This document shows, piece after piece, positions 1 to 10,460 of a stretch of DNA of 64,000 bases (positions are counted from its first letter, which is position 1; the number at the start of each line of letters is the position of its first letter). The stretch lies in assembly GCF_003144115.1 (NCBI RefSeq), contig NW_020312016.1, positions 196,777 to 260,776 of the forward strand, read 5' to 3'. Made by a program: the position numbers and the translations under genes. The notes beneath the pieces were generated by a model, which saw nothing but the letters and a program-made list of their open reading frames with translations, searched no databases and was not told where the DNA came from. This DNA comes from Tilletiopsis washingtonensis. Its lineage: Eukaryota > Basidiomycota > Exobasidiomycetes > Entylomatales.

Positions 1-79
1 ACGCCTCCATCGCTGCGCGAGCCTCGACGCAGCGCTGCTGGTCCATTGCCAGGAAGTCGTCGTCGAGGAGGGCTGACAT
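1..79 (-). CDS. Tandem coiled-coil family, paralogue 0 (5' end only, cut by window edge)
   Basis: The ATG is at 79-77 and the reading runs off the left edge after 26 codons. The peptide starts MSALLDDDFLAMDQQ and continues CVEARAAMEA, the same kind of acidic start and Ala/Glu-rich helix as the six complete paralogues to its right. Just upstream is a typical acceptor (GCTGAC branch, then TTCACAG, intron end near 103), with a GTGAGT donor at 325-320, so the leader carries an intron as in its neighbours. Function unknown. Assignment to the family rests on position, strand, leader structure and a short peptide, so it is likely but not proven. Confidence 0.6.
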   Translation of the reverse strand, partial: MSALLDDDFLAMDQQRCVEARAAMEA

Positions 80-931
80 CGTGGCGAGTGAGGCGGTTCG
101 AGCTGTGAATGTATGGCAAGGTCAGCCTGGAAAGACACGCGCCTCGCTGACGCGCGCGCTGCCACTGCCGAGACGCCGTAGCCAGGACGACGAGCATCTC
201 AGCGAGCTTTTCCGCACTGAAGCAGTACGAATCTTGTCCCTCAAGGACGAAGTCTCTCTCTAACCCATCGAGGCGGACCTACTCAAGCGAGAAATGCCAG
301 GCCGAGAGAGGCAAGATCGACTCACCGGCGAAGGCGCGACACGTACGTGTGGCGGCCGTGCGGACGCCGTGTGGAGGCTGCCGCTCGCGGTGCGAAGCGA
401 AGGCGTGACGAGGCAGTGAAAGGCGATGAAGCGGGCTTGATGGTGAGCTGAAGGACAGGAGACGATGTGGTGGTGGGAAAGCAGGGTGCAAGCGAGCGCT
501 TTCTGCCCAAAGAGGCCCCTCGGCCGCCGCCGCCGCCGCCGCGCTCGATGCGGCGCACGTCCCTCGCGACGCCGCGCATCGCCCGAGAATGCGCGCGCCT
601 GGAGAAGACAAGCATCGTGCAGACATTCCACTGCCCTGCACGCTCATCGGCTGAAGTCGGCATAGCGATGCGTTGTGTCTCTCTCGCTCGCTCACAGCCG
701 GCTCGGCCACAAGCTTGCGAGATGACACAATTGCTTGGAGAGGAGAAACGTGACACGATTACATCGCAGAGAGGGGAGGGTGTGGAGCGTTGATGGTACA
801 ACGGAAGAGGGCGGAAGTGTTACAGAAGCTACAGATTACGAGGGACAAGAGAACAGCTGATACATGGGAAGAGAGTAGAGGTGACTCGGTTTGGCGAAAG
901 AAGGATAGATGCGTGCGTGATGGTGGTGGTG
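80..931. other. Intergenic: leader of paralogue 0 and 3' flank of paralogue 1
   Basis: Contains the leader exon and intron of paralogue 0 (about 104-325) and the CACCACCACA word. No other gene is supported. Confidence 0.5.
466..475 (-). promoter_or_regulatory. CACCACCACA element upstream of paralogue 0
   Basis: Minus-strand CACCACCACA about 390 bases before the ATG and 140 before the leader donor. A version of this word sits upstream of every array gene. Confidence 0.4.
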
Positions 932-2245
932 CTACGACATCGAGGGGTGGCCGCTGCTGCTGCTGCCTGAACTCGTTGGCGCATGCACGACGAGATTGAA
1001 AGCTATGAGGGGCAGCATGTGCGTCAGAGCGAGACACGTGGTAAGCACGACGTCTCACAGCCGCTCACCACTGCGCTTCCTGTTCGGCTCAGCGCTTGAG
1101 GACTCGGCCGGGCTGGGCGTCTCGTCGCGCGCGCGCGAGAGGCGCTCGCGTTTCCAGCGGTCGAGCGACGAGGAGATGCTGTCGACGGGCGAGGCCAGCC
1201 GTGCGCCGCTGAGATGGGGAGATGTGCGTAGACGCTTGGCGTGGCGAAGCTCCTCTTGCAGCTCGAACTCGGTGGGTGCCGCAGCGTTCTCATCGACGAG
1301 AGCGCCGCGGCCGCTGCTCTCGCTGCCGCTCGCCGCATCCGAAGCGTCGCGCGAAAAGATACGCTTGAGCTCACGAGTGCGCCTGCGCGTCAGGCTCGGA
1401 TACTCAGTCGAGCTCGGCGTCTCGTCGACGTACACTCGCGATGCTCGAATACGCATCCACTGATCGACGTCGAGCGCCGGGGAGAGAGAGTCGATGGGCG
1501 CAGCAGGTTCGGCACCGCTCTCATGACTAGACTTGCTTGCTGCACCATCACCTGGACCATCGGACGCGCCAACGTGCTCGAGATGAGACGCAGTGTTGCG
1601 CTGGAGCAGGGACGTGCCCGAGTCATTGCTTTCACTGCCGCTCGCCACGTCCGGAGTGTTGCGCGTGGAGAGGTACTCGAGGCTTGAGGCGCTCGAGAGC
1701 TCTGAGCTCGAGCTCGCGGGTGCCGGCGACGGAGGCGAAGGAAGCTCGCACGGACGCATGAGCGGAATCTTGGGTGCGTGGTCGGCCGTGGCGAGGGCAG
1801 GCGGAGTCTGCAGCTCCTGGGAGGATTCGGTCGGGCCCAGTGTGCCCTGACGCTCCCACCAGGCAGGCCCGCCTGCGTCGGAGGCTTCGCCGTCGTAGTA
1901 TGCCCACTCGGCACTGGCGCTCACGCTGCGCGTCATGGCATACGCGACGTGCGCTCCTACTGCGGCTGATGAGGCGGCCAGCTTGTCCTCGACTGCTTGT
2001 GCAGCGCTCTTGAGGGCGCTCAGCGCAGCCCTACGCGTGCGTCGGGCCTCCCACTGATCCGCTTCGGCGCCGGTCATCTCGGCTCTGAGAGCGCGGTCGA
2101 ACGCTACTTCTGCCTCGCTGAAGCGGCCCTCGAGACGATGCATGCCTTCGAAGGTGCTGCGAATGCTCGGCAACTTCGCCTCCAATGGTTCATCGTCATC
2201 GAAGTCGGAGTCCGTCGAACGACTCTCTGCGTAGTCCGAGTACAT
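932..2245 (-). CDS. Tandem coiled-coil family, paralogue 1 (415 aa, with internal repeat)
   Basis: Exons 1069-2245 and 932-1002 joined through a phase-1 intron (GTGAGC donor, CTCTGAC branch, CATAG acceptor). Residues about 33-90 form the family's Ala-rich helix (SEAEVAFDRALRAE, then RRAALSALKSAAQAVEDKL), followed by a Trp at 114. The rest is a long Ser/Glu-rich region with two tandem repeats of about 90 residues, then a basic patch (EPNRKRS) and a short terminal exon rich in Ser and Gly. The ATG lies just inside an exon opened by a GCTGAC...ATCACAG acceptor, with a GTGAGT donor at 2371-2366, so the upstream exon is probably leader. It is the longest paralogue, the extra length being the repeats. 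No signal peptide or TM segment; no known domain recognised. Confidence 0.72.
1106..1681 (-). repeat. Two tandem ~90-residue protein repeats inside paralogue 1
   Basis: Copy A spans about 1409-1681 and copy B about 1106-1369. Both run: (Y/F)LSTR or FSRD, then ASGSES, then a Leu/Asn/Glu stretch, then DS(L/I)S..LD, then a basic R-rich run, ending in DETPS. The ASGSES to DETPS distance is 73 residues in A and 69 in B. The other paralogues lack the repeats, so the duplication seems private to this gene. Confidence 0.7.
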
Positions 2246-3130
2246 TGTAGAGCTGTGATTCAGATCGTCAGCTTCGGCTCAGCATGCAAGCCGCAGAGCG
2301 CAATCCCGAGGCATGTATGCGATGCGTACAGCCAACAGATCATCTGCGCACAGCAAGGGAGAAATACTCACACAGACACGAGCGAAAGGGAGCTGGCAGA
2401 CGAGGACTGCGGCGCGACTAGACGCTGATCGCTCGAAGCGAGCCGCGTTGGCGCGTGCTGGTGCTTGGCCGGAGAGGCGCGACTGGAGAGCGAGAGTAGC
2501 AGCGAAGAGCCAAATGAGGAGGGAAAGAGGTTTGAAGATGCGGCTTGAGGTGACGTGGTTGGCGAGTGGCGTCTCGTGAGGCGGGTGTGGTGGACGGGAG
2601 CCAAGCCGCGGACGCCGCTGCACGCGTGATCGGGTGCCGCGCGCGCCGCTGCCACCGCTCCCGACATCATGGCACTGCGCCGTTCGCACAAAGTAGCTTG
2701 AGCCCTTCTTTGAGGACGTTCTGTCTAGTGGCTTGCGAGCTCAGGGCTTCAAAGACCCGCCAGCTCGGCATGCATGTCTCTGAGGTGAGATCTCGAGGAC
2801 AGGACCCGCTTCAAGCTTTCTGAGCGTCAAGCTCGCGAGCATGGACCGAGCTTCACTCTGCTCTCTCTGTGACCAGGCTTTGCTGATGTGTCGTACGCTA
2901 CAGGTGGTCGTGGGCTATCGAGATGAGGTACACGGCGAGAAGGAGAAAGCGGACCAGGGCGAGAAACGGGTGTGGACAGGAAGTGGTGTGCGAGTGCGAG
3001 GCCGCTCATGGTGACGACGAGACTGGGTAGCGCACCGCAAAGACTAGCATCAGCAGCTGCGCAAGGCTTACAGCTCGCGAAGCGGCAGCACGAACGCACA
3101 AGTATCTCTGCACGTTCTTCGGCTGGTCGA
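2246..3130. other. Intergenic: leader of paralogue 1, 3' flank of paralogue 2
   Basis: Holds a leader intron (about 2256-2371) and the CCACCACA word. A hydrophobic peptide can be read near 2460-2530 on the minus strand but it lacks a nearby ATG. Nothing else seen. Confidence 0.5.
2586..2593 (-). promoter_or_regulatory. CCACCACA element upstream of paralogue 1
   Basis: Minus-strand CCACCACA about 340 bases before the ATG; shared with the other array genes. Confidence 0.35.
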
Positions 3131-4173
3131 TCATGCCGGCAGCTTGGGCGAGCTGATAGGAGGCGCCGCGCCGTTGTACCAAACATCGATCGAACGCAGT
3201 CGGCGAGGAACAGGAAACGGAGACGAAGAGTTGCCGGAAGCTACATGCTCGGACGAGGCCTGCGCAGACGCCGTCGACACCTCCTGGCTAGACTCGCCGG
3301 CGTCGTTCCCGTTGAAGGCGAACGGAGCTGACGAGACGAGAGGGTCAGTCAGGCCCCAAAGTCCGCCATGTGGTCGCAGCACTCACTGGCCGCGCGCGGA
3401 TGCTTGCTCGGTACCGCGGTCTCTTCACTCTCGCGCTTCTGGCGCGACTCACTCGCGGCAGAAGACGAGGACGAAGAGCTGCGGACGGAGCCGGAGCGGC
3501 GTGGCTGCCCCTGCACCGGCTGCTCGTCTCTGTCGTCCTCTCCAGCGCCCACTGAATCCTCTTCCACCGCTTCGTGCTCCTCCGCCCCGCTCACTGCGTC
3601 AGAAGCGACTTGTGAAGAGGACGCCTCGGTGACGTCGTCCTCGGCATCGCCTTCCGACGGAGCGGGCGACATTGCTAGCTCTGCTTCGTCACCAGCTTGA
3701 GTCTTCTGTACTGCGTCCGACGCCGAGCTGAACATGCTCGCCCACTCGCTCTGCTCCACCACCACGCCAGATGCCGCTCCATACTTGCGGAGAGCGCGGC
3801 GTTTGGCCTCAAGGAGCGCATCGTGCGCCGCCCGGCGCGTCTGCTGCGCGTCGCGCAGTGCAGCTTCGGCCGCCTGCTCGGCCTCTTGCGCCTGCTTGAA
3901 GGCCCGCTGCGACTCCAGGAACGCAGCACCCGCTGCGCTCGCTTCTGCGAAGGTCACTTTGCCCTTGTCGAGATCGATGCATTCTGCCGCCATGGCGTCT
4001 GTGAGGCATCGCGGCGTCAGCAGGGACAAGCGGGGTAGCACAACTTCAGACAGATGAGGAGCGCCAACTGAATGAAGCAGGCCGAGAAGAGACTGCCTCT
4101 TATGCTACCGCACTCTCCAGCCAAGCGAGCTCACGCGAGGAGCAGACTCACTCCACGCGCCGTTGCGGCTCAT
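3131..4173 (-). CDS. Tandem coiled-coil family, paralogue 2 (276 aa)
   Basis: Exons 4152-4173 (22 bases: seven codons plus one base), 3387-3998 and 3131-3327; introns are phase 1, lengths add to 831. The first exon reads MSRNGAW and joins in frame to NAMAAECIDLDKG; the later ATG at 3993-3991 is an alternative start. The helix (FLESQRAFKQAQEAEQAAEA, then RRAAHDALLEAKRRAL) is followed by VEQSEWASMF with the conserved Trp, a long Ser/Asp/Glu stretch, and the basic SRQKRESEE...KHPR patch before the last intron. The last exon is a Ser/Pro-rich tail ending SPKLPA. It resembles paralogues 3, 4 and 6 most in the helix. Probably nuclear from the basic patch, but this is inference. Confidence 0.75.
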
Positions 4174-5100
4174 CGTCGCGGCGTTCCGAGCTGGCGTTGT
4201 ACACGCGCGCACTGCGGCGCAGAGGCGGGTCGTGCAGGCACGAGCGGGAGTGGAAGCGATGATCAGTCGAGACTGAATGGAGAAGCTCGAGGCCCGCGTT
4301 CGTGAGGTGGATGTGGTGGAGAGGAAAGAAGTGCGCGGCACGGCGCGCCGACGTGCGCTCTTCAAGGCGGCCCGAGCGCACCGCCGCGGCACCACCTCCT
4401 GACGGCAACAGCCTGCTCTGCTAGAATGGGCCGCGCGGCATGCGCACACCAGACATGCGGACGATCACGAGGGACTTACGCTCTATCAAACCCCTGCAGA
4501 ACCTGACGTACATCCCAAGCTTGCACTCTGAAATGCGCTGGCCCCCATTTCGTGCACTGCACGACGCCAACCCATCGCTGCCAGTCATGCTCCCCTGCGG
4601 CTGAGCCGAGCTCATGCCCAGCGCTCTGCGAGATATGACATCGGTAGATGGAGGAGATATACGCTGATAGAGAGATGCTAGAAAGTCGGTGTTGATCGGT
4701 CAAGTAGCGAGACGACGGAGGAGACAGAACGTTCACGGAAAGAGACGGATGGCCAAGGCGCACGAGGGAATCGAAGTGGGCTATAGGCCGGGCGGCAACT
4801 ACACGAGGCGGATTCGGTTGCAGAAAAGGGAGGCGCAGCAGGGGACAGTAGAGGCCAGCAGGAGAGGAGTGAGAGTGTGGCGATCAAGGATGTCACTACT
4901 CAAGAGGCGATTGGGAATGGTGGCGTGTGGGACGGTCGCGACCGCAGACGCATGGCGGTGCCCTGCTCCGGACCGATTCGATGATCGTCGCCTGGGCAAC
5001 TGAGTGACCCGCTGGCAAGCGGTGGCTTGAGGGAGCGGACCCCCTGTTGAACCGGAGCAGAAGGCACTGCAGACAGCGACGGCCTCTTTTGCGGTCATCA
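4174..5100. other. Intergenic: leader of paralogue 2, 3' flank of paralogue 3
   Basis: Leader and promoter of paralogue 2 (about 4174-4330). From 4,330 to 5,100 no coding, RNA or repeat signal is seen. Confidence 0.5.
4312..4319 (-). promoter_or_regulatory. CCACCACA element upstream of paralogue 2
   Basis: Minus-strand CTCCACCACAT about 140 bases before the ATG. Confidence 0.35.
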
Positions 5101-5951
5101 TCAGTAGATAGGTATCCTACTCCGTGTCTCCGCTGTCGGAAAGACTGGACGCTGAGACGAGGGGCCAGATTGTTGGACTGCGGTCGCATACAGTACAACT
5201 CTCTGCTCACAGATACTCACAGGCAGTACACTGGCGCTTCTCGGCCGACTCATCCTCGTCGCTGCTACGCTTGCAGCCGGCAATGCGATAGCCGACCTGA
5301 CCCGCGAAAAGCTCTTCCAAAACTGGCAGCTGGTCAGGCATCCGCAGCGCTTGCACTTCCTCCGACATATCCTCCTTCCCCGCCTCTGACGCCGCGCTGT
5401 CTTCGCTGTCAGACTCGTCTTCCTCTGCCTCGTCTGATGTGTAGGACGGGCCCTCCTCGTCTGATTGTAGCGTACCAATCTGAAGATAGCCCGCCGCCTT
5501 ATCGACGAGGTTCGTCCAGAGTCTGCCTGCTCTCACCTCCGCTGCCGTATCCAGCAGACTACTGCACGCTTTCTCTGCAGTCGCGTCGCGAGCGCTGCGG
5601 GCGTGCTGGTGCGCAATGACTGCTGCCTCGTGAGCCTTCTTTGCGGTCTTCTCGGCCTCCTGCGCATCCTCGACGGCTTGCTGCGCCTCTACGAGCTCGC
5701 GCGTGATGTCGGAGACTCCCTCCAAGTGTTCTTTGAGCGCCTTCGCACCCCATAGGGCGTCCGCACGAAATACCTCGTCGCTTTCATCAGTGCTTGGGCT
5801 GCTCTGTTCTGGTGAAGCATCCGGGCGGCATGTCAGCCCAGATGATTGGAAGACCTACGCATCTCGCCTGTGACCCGCTGCGATGCGTCGCCTTTTCCGG
5901 GTCAAGAAGGCGCTCTCTTGAAAACTCACTGCTGTCACTCGGTGACTCCAT
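5101..5951 (-). CDS. Tandem coiled-coil family, paralogue 3 (228 aa)
   Basis: Exons 5930-5951 (again exactly 22 bases, phase 1), 5221-5808 and 5101-5177. The start MESPSDS joins to KQSSPSTDESDE. The helix (ELVEAQQAVEDAQEAEKTAK and on) is followed by RLWTNLVDKA with the family Trp, an acidic run (SDEAEEDESDSEDS), and a basic patch CKRSSDEDESAEKRQ. An additional leader intron (GTAAGT donor near 6066, TTTTCAG acceptor near 6003) lies upstream. The final intron drawn here is 43 bases; an acceptor 23 bases further on is also possible and would change the last 25 residues. Function unknown. Confidence 0.72.
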
Positions 5952-6795
5952 TCCGTTCGAGATTACGAAGCGCCAAGGCGATTGGACGACGAGGCACCGC
6001 AGGGGCGCGGCTGAAAAGACATCGAGAAGCATGAGCGGGGCATCTCAGACGGACGGACGTAATGGACTTACGAATAGGGCAGCAGTCGAAAGTGCTGCGA
6101 GGATGCAGAGATGATCTCGGCGGTACGGCCGCGATGTTGGTGGTGATGAGAGAAGAAGGAACGACGGCGGCGCGCGCGCGCCCGAGATCGACCCCACTTC
6201 CGCGCGTGCGGCGGCACGCTCGGACCGCTGGCTTGAGGCCTGCCTTCCGTCGCAGCAAAGTTCATGAGCTGTCTTCAGATGATAGACTGTCAACACTTCC
6301 GCTGCATCTCATAAGCTCACTCAGGGAGGAGCGCCGACAGGACGAGCAGGTCGTGGATCCCCGGCCGCTTCGGCTTGCACTCTGTCTTCGAGGTGGACCG
6401 CGTGCTCTCCTCCTCTCTATCGCGCAGTCGTGAATCTGCTCTCTGCCTCCCGTGAGCTGTCAAGTCGATCGCAGAGAGCGCTTGATGGAACCAGCCACGC
6501 AAGTTGCGACACGCTCTCGTTTGAGGTTTCACGGAGCGGGACTAGGGCGAAGAGGGCGAAGACACATGGTAGAGGTGACCTAGAAGCGGTGTACATGATG
6601 GTGGTACGAGGACATGCGAGAGCTTTACAGGGAGGCCCGAGAGCTGCCTGCGAGGCGAGACGCAGAGGGAACGCGCATGCTCGGAGATGCTCAGGGAGCG
6701 AGATGACAAGGCAAGGTTCACGAGGCGCAGGCAAGTCGACGGAGCCTTGAAGCGTTGCCTGCAACGCGGCGCACATCGTGCTGAGTCGTTGGACG
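5952..6795. other. Intergenic: leader of paralogue 3, 3' flank of paralogue 4
   Basis: Leader intron of paralogue 3 (about 6003-6070) and its CACCACCAACA word. Nothing further seen from 6,150 to 6,795. Confidence 0.5.
6135..6145 (-). promoter_or_regulatory. CACCACCAACA element upstream of paralogue 3
   Basis: Minus-strand CACCACCAACA about 190 bases before the ATG and about 70 before the leader donor GTAAGT; one extra base compared with its relatives. Confidence 0.35.
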
Positions 6796-7824
6796 TCAGC
6801 GACGACTGCGTTCATGCATGCGTGCTGCGACTTTGCAACGTATTGCGTTAGAAGCGCCGAAAGCGGAAGGCGTACAAAGACTCACAGGTGCCAGGGCGCG
6901 GCTTAGACGGTCCAGCGCTGGTGCCAGCACGCTTGTGCGCGCGGGAGTCGCCTTCATCATCGGATGAGGGAGGACGAGAGCCGGGCAGCGGCACTGATTA
7001 TAGCCTCTGAGCCTCCTGATCGCAGCAACATGCAGATCCAGACTCACCGAATAGCAGATCGAGGCCTCCTCCGTCCAGCCTAGCCACAGCATGCGCTCTC
7101 GAAGTATGCTTGACCGCAGGAGCAAGTGGAAGTGCGAGTCGAGCGGGGCCAGCCTGTGAATGCGCCCGTACCACCGGCAGCAGGTCCTCCAAGCTGAGCT
7201 CCTCCGAGCTGCTCGAGTCGTCGCACTCCCCTGCTTCGTCGGACGCCAGCCCTCCGTGCTCCATGTCTTGCGCCAGCGATGGCGCAGTAATGCTCTCTCC
7301 GCCGTCACTCGAGCCAGAGCCATCAGAGACGGCATCTCCACGGCCTTGTCGCACTGGAGCCTGTCCACCTCGAGATCCGTCACAGCACGATGAACAATCT
7401 GTCTCCAGCGACGCTCAGCTCTGACGACATCCGCTCCGTTGATGAGCTTGCGGTTGACGCGTCTCGAAGCAGCGTCGAGAGCGCTGTACGCCACGGCGAG
7501 GGCATTCTGCGCGTCTATGTGGGCCTGCTTGGCGGCTCGCTCGACGGCTTGTGCGCCCTCGACGGCTTGCTGAGCCTTGAGGTAGGTACGCGCCGATTGC
7601 ATGACTCCTTGAAACATCTCCTTGGACTCGCCGAAGTTGTTCAGCGTGCGATCATTTTGCATCGCGTCGTGCTCCGAGCTTTGCATGGGCGCGCCCGCTG
7701 CGTGCGCGAGCAGAGAGTCAGACAGCTGGCGGAAGCTGACGTGCCGCCGCTTCGACTTGGGAAAGCACTCACCATCGCTCATGGCACCTCCGCTCACGTC
7801 ACCGTCACTCATGTGCAAGTCCAT
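6796..7824 (-). pseudogene. Tandem coiled-coil family, paralogue 4, with an apparent frameshift
   Basis: Exons about 7773-7824, 7048-7697, 6886-6993 and 6796-6830, all with family-type phase-1 introns (the last has a CTAACG branch). The helix (RTYLKAQQAVEGAQAVERAA, then NALAVAYSALDAASRRVNRK) and the Trp segment ERRWRQIVHRA are in one frame; the acidic half (VSDGSGSSDGGES, LASDEAGECDDSSSSEE) and basic end (RAHKRAGTSAG) are in another. The exon sum (845) is not a multiple of three, so one small frame change lies near 7340-7400. An unusual 35-base intron (GTTCAT donor) could also bridge the frames, but would delete residues conserved in paralogue 3. Mutation, assembly error or atypical splicing cannot be told apart here. 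Confidence 0.6.
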
Positions 7825-8799
7825 AGCGGCAGTCGAGAAAAGAGAGGATGAGGCGCGCGATGACTTGCGCAAAGGCGCGCGGCAACGCAGACTCAGTCGC
7901 CGGCAGCGCTGTGAAAGCGCAGATGCGTGAGCCAGGTGCCTGAGGGTAGGCAGGCGGACAGCACCCACAGATGGCGAGAGCAGCGATTGAGTGGTGAGTG
8001 GCAGATGCAGACGGCGGGTGTGGTGGTGCAGAAGCAGGTGCGTGCGGCCCGAGCGCGCGCATGTCTCGCTCCACTCGCCCTCGGCTGACGCGCCGGTGCC
8101 GTGCGGCTGCCAGCAGCGTCGGCACGCTGCAAAGACAGCGACAGCTCGCTGCTATACCGCACTTCTTCCCGCTCACGGCTGCGCTTGCTTCGACATACCG
8201 GCTTGCAGTCGAGTACTCCCGATCTCGGCTCAACCTGCTTGCAGTCGCAAGACACCTGCCTGCTCCGCAGACGTCGCGCCGGCTTAGCCACAGATGACCC
8301 TTCACGCTGAGGCAAGTGAGCATGAAGCACTCGACCATTTGCCTCATCACACGAAGCTAGCCCACCGTCTCACGCCTGAGTAACTCGGCGGCGCACTGCC
8401 GAGCGAGTGGTCCAAACGCAAAGCTGACTGCGTGCGCCGTTGACTGGGCTGCGCTCTGACATTGAGACATCGTGGCGTGTGGTACACGAGGTTCGTGATG
8501 CGGGACGAAGACTGGAAGCGGAACTGTCTTGTGGGTTTTCTGAGAAAGAAGAGGCTGCGGACCCGGTGGTTGGAAGACGAGACGAACAGACAGCGTGAGG
8601 CACGAGGTAGACGGACGGACGGTGCCGAGATGCGCTGCGATAGCAGTGGCCCTGCCGATGACGCCGTGTCAGAAAGGTGCGCTGTATCCTCCGCCGCGCC
8701 CCACTCACTCGAGACTCAAGTCAAGCGCACGCTGATTCAAGGGCGAGGCATCCAGCGGCGAGCACGGAGCATCTCCGAGATACCTGCGTGGCAGCTGCG
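7825..8799. other. Intergenic: leader of paralogue 4, 3' flank of paralogue 5
   Basis: Leader of paralogue 4 to about 8,040, then about 750 bases in which I see no gene or repeat. Confidence 0.5.
8019..8028 (-). promoter_or_regulatory. CACCACCACA element upstream of paralogue 4
   Basis: Minus-strand CACCACCACA about 200 bases before the ATG, identical to the copies before paralogues 0, 5 and 6. Confidence 0.4.
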
Positions 8800-9691
8800 T
8801 CAGCACTTTCTGTCGTTGACGAGGAGAGATCTGGGCAGCTCACGAGGAGTCGGCGCCTCACTGCGCGGGCCGAAGTCCCATGGATACTTGACGTCCTCGT
8901 CGACCATACGCTCGTTGAAGTCTTCTTCGCTCGCGATGGTAGAGCTGAGCTCGTCGTTCGCGGTGCGGCCTGTATGGAAATCACGTCAGACGTGGGACCG
9001 CGCACAGAGAAGTTGCGATCGCTGCGGTGCTCGACTCACGAGCGCCGTGCAAGCGACGAGTGCCTTTCTTTCCGCCGCGCTTGTTGGTCTCTCGCTTGCT
9101 GATCAGACGTAGGAGAGCCGTCGGGCCTGGGAAAAGCTCCTCGATCATCTCCTCCCGCTTCTCTACCGCAGTCTTGGGCTTGCACCTAGTCTTCTGCTCC
9201 TCCTCGTCTGCCTCTTCTTCGGAAGTGGCGCACGAGCTGGTCTCCGAGTCGGACGGAGAGGGCACGTCGAGCTCAGCAGAGTCGGCGCGCTCGCTGGAGC
9301 TCGGCACGAAGTTGAGTAGGCTCGCCCAATCGTCTTGATCGTCGACGTCGATGGCGAGTCGGCTGATTCTGCGTCCGAGACTTTCGGCTGCGGCGTGAAG
9401 CTCATGAATAGCTTGCTTGCGGGCGCGCACTGTTTCGACGTGTGACTGGCGAGCAGCAAGGTACGCCGTCGTATCGGATTTTGCGGCCGTGCTAGCCGCC
9501 TTAGAAGCGTCCGAATCTGCCGCAAACGCCAGACTGAAGGCTCTCTGCGCCCTGAGGTATCGCTCTCCGCTGCGCGCCACATCCTCGAGGAGCATCTCGG
9601 AGCGCTCGACCTCCATGTGTTTGTCATGGCGTGCGTCGCCGCTCGCCTCAGAGACTGAGTCGGTCCAGGCGTCGGTGCCTGCGTCGGACAT
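8800..9691 (-). CDS. Tandem coiled-coil family, paralogue 5 (273 aa)
   Basis: Exons 9040-9691 and 8800-8969 joined by a phase-1 intron (GTGAGT donor, GTCTGACGTG branch, TACAG acceptor). The start MSDAGTDAWTDSVSEASG lies six bases after a leader acceptor; the leader donor is at about 9754. The Ala-rich helix (RYLRAQRAFSLAFAADSDAS, HELHAAAESLGRR) is followed by DDQDDWASLLNFV with the family Trp, an acidic patch (TSEEEADEEEQK), and a strongly basic run (KRETNKRGGKKGTRR) that looks like a nuclear signal. The last exon is longer than in its relatives and itself acidic (TIASEEDFNERMVDEDVKY). No known domain. Confidence 0.74.
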
Positions 9692-10460
9692 GCTAGCTTG
9701 GTCGGCGTCAGCGTGTGGTAAGGAGGCTCCTGCGTTTGTGCACGCCAGACTCACGCGACTGAGCGACGCAAAGGTGTTGAGAGCCCCGTGTTGCGAGCCG
9801 GGGCAGTGAGCTGACGAGGCGGTGCGCAAGACGTGCGAGCGTGCTGAGAAGACGCCGCTGACAGTCGGAGGCAGGGCCAAGGACGGAGGCTGTGGTGGTG
9901 GCTAGGTGAGGGATGAGAGGCTGGCAGAAGGCGGGCATGACCGGAAAGCCGGCTTGACAGCACGCAGGCACTGGAGCAGTGACAGCCGCAAAAGTGCCGC
10001 TTTGTTGCTCGGTCACCGCAGCAGGAACAAAGTGGGTCCGCCACGCTCGAGGGACAAACGAGGGGAGAGCACGCAGCTGCGGCAGCTGCGGAAGCCCGCA
10101 GGCCGCAAGAGGGCACGGCTCATAGGGGCGGTGCCGCGTTTGCGGGTGACGCGGCCAACGCAAGCGCAGCCGTGGAAAGAACGGGTCGCGCGCCAGCATA
10201 CCCCCGCAGCCGCCACCCGGGGCCCTCTCAGTCAGTGGTGCGGAGCAAGATGCGAGGTGGCGCTGATTGTTTCAAGTGGTGTCTGGCACAGACAGCTGCA
10301 AAGTCGACGGTGGACGAGAAGAACAGGACAGACGGGCAACATGAGGGGAACAGAACGGCGAGGAACGGAGGCGGACAAAGCGTGAGGCCATGATGCGCTG
10401 ACGATGGCGACGCTGACGTTGAGATGCTTGCCGCGAGTCCGTGGATGATGACGAAAGCGC
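9692..10460. other. Intergenic: leader of paralogue 5, 3' flank of paralogue 6
   Basis: Leader intron (about 9698-9754) and promoter word of paralogue 5; nothing else supported. Confidence 0.5.
9891..9900 (-). promoter_or_regulatory. CACCACCACA element upstream of paralogue 5
   Basis: Minus-strand CACCACCACA about 200 bases before the ATG, about 140 before the leader donor. Confidence 0.4.

Noticed and set aside
2372-2540. Possible secreted form of paralogue 1 through an upstream exon with a hydrophobic stretch (LLIWLFAATLALQ)
   Set aside because: No ATG opens that frame close by and the other paralogues show nothing comparable, so I treat it as untranslated leader.
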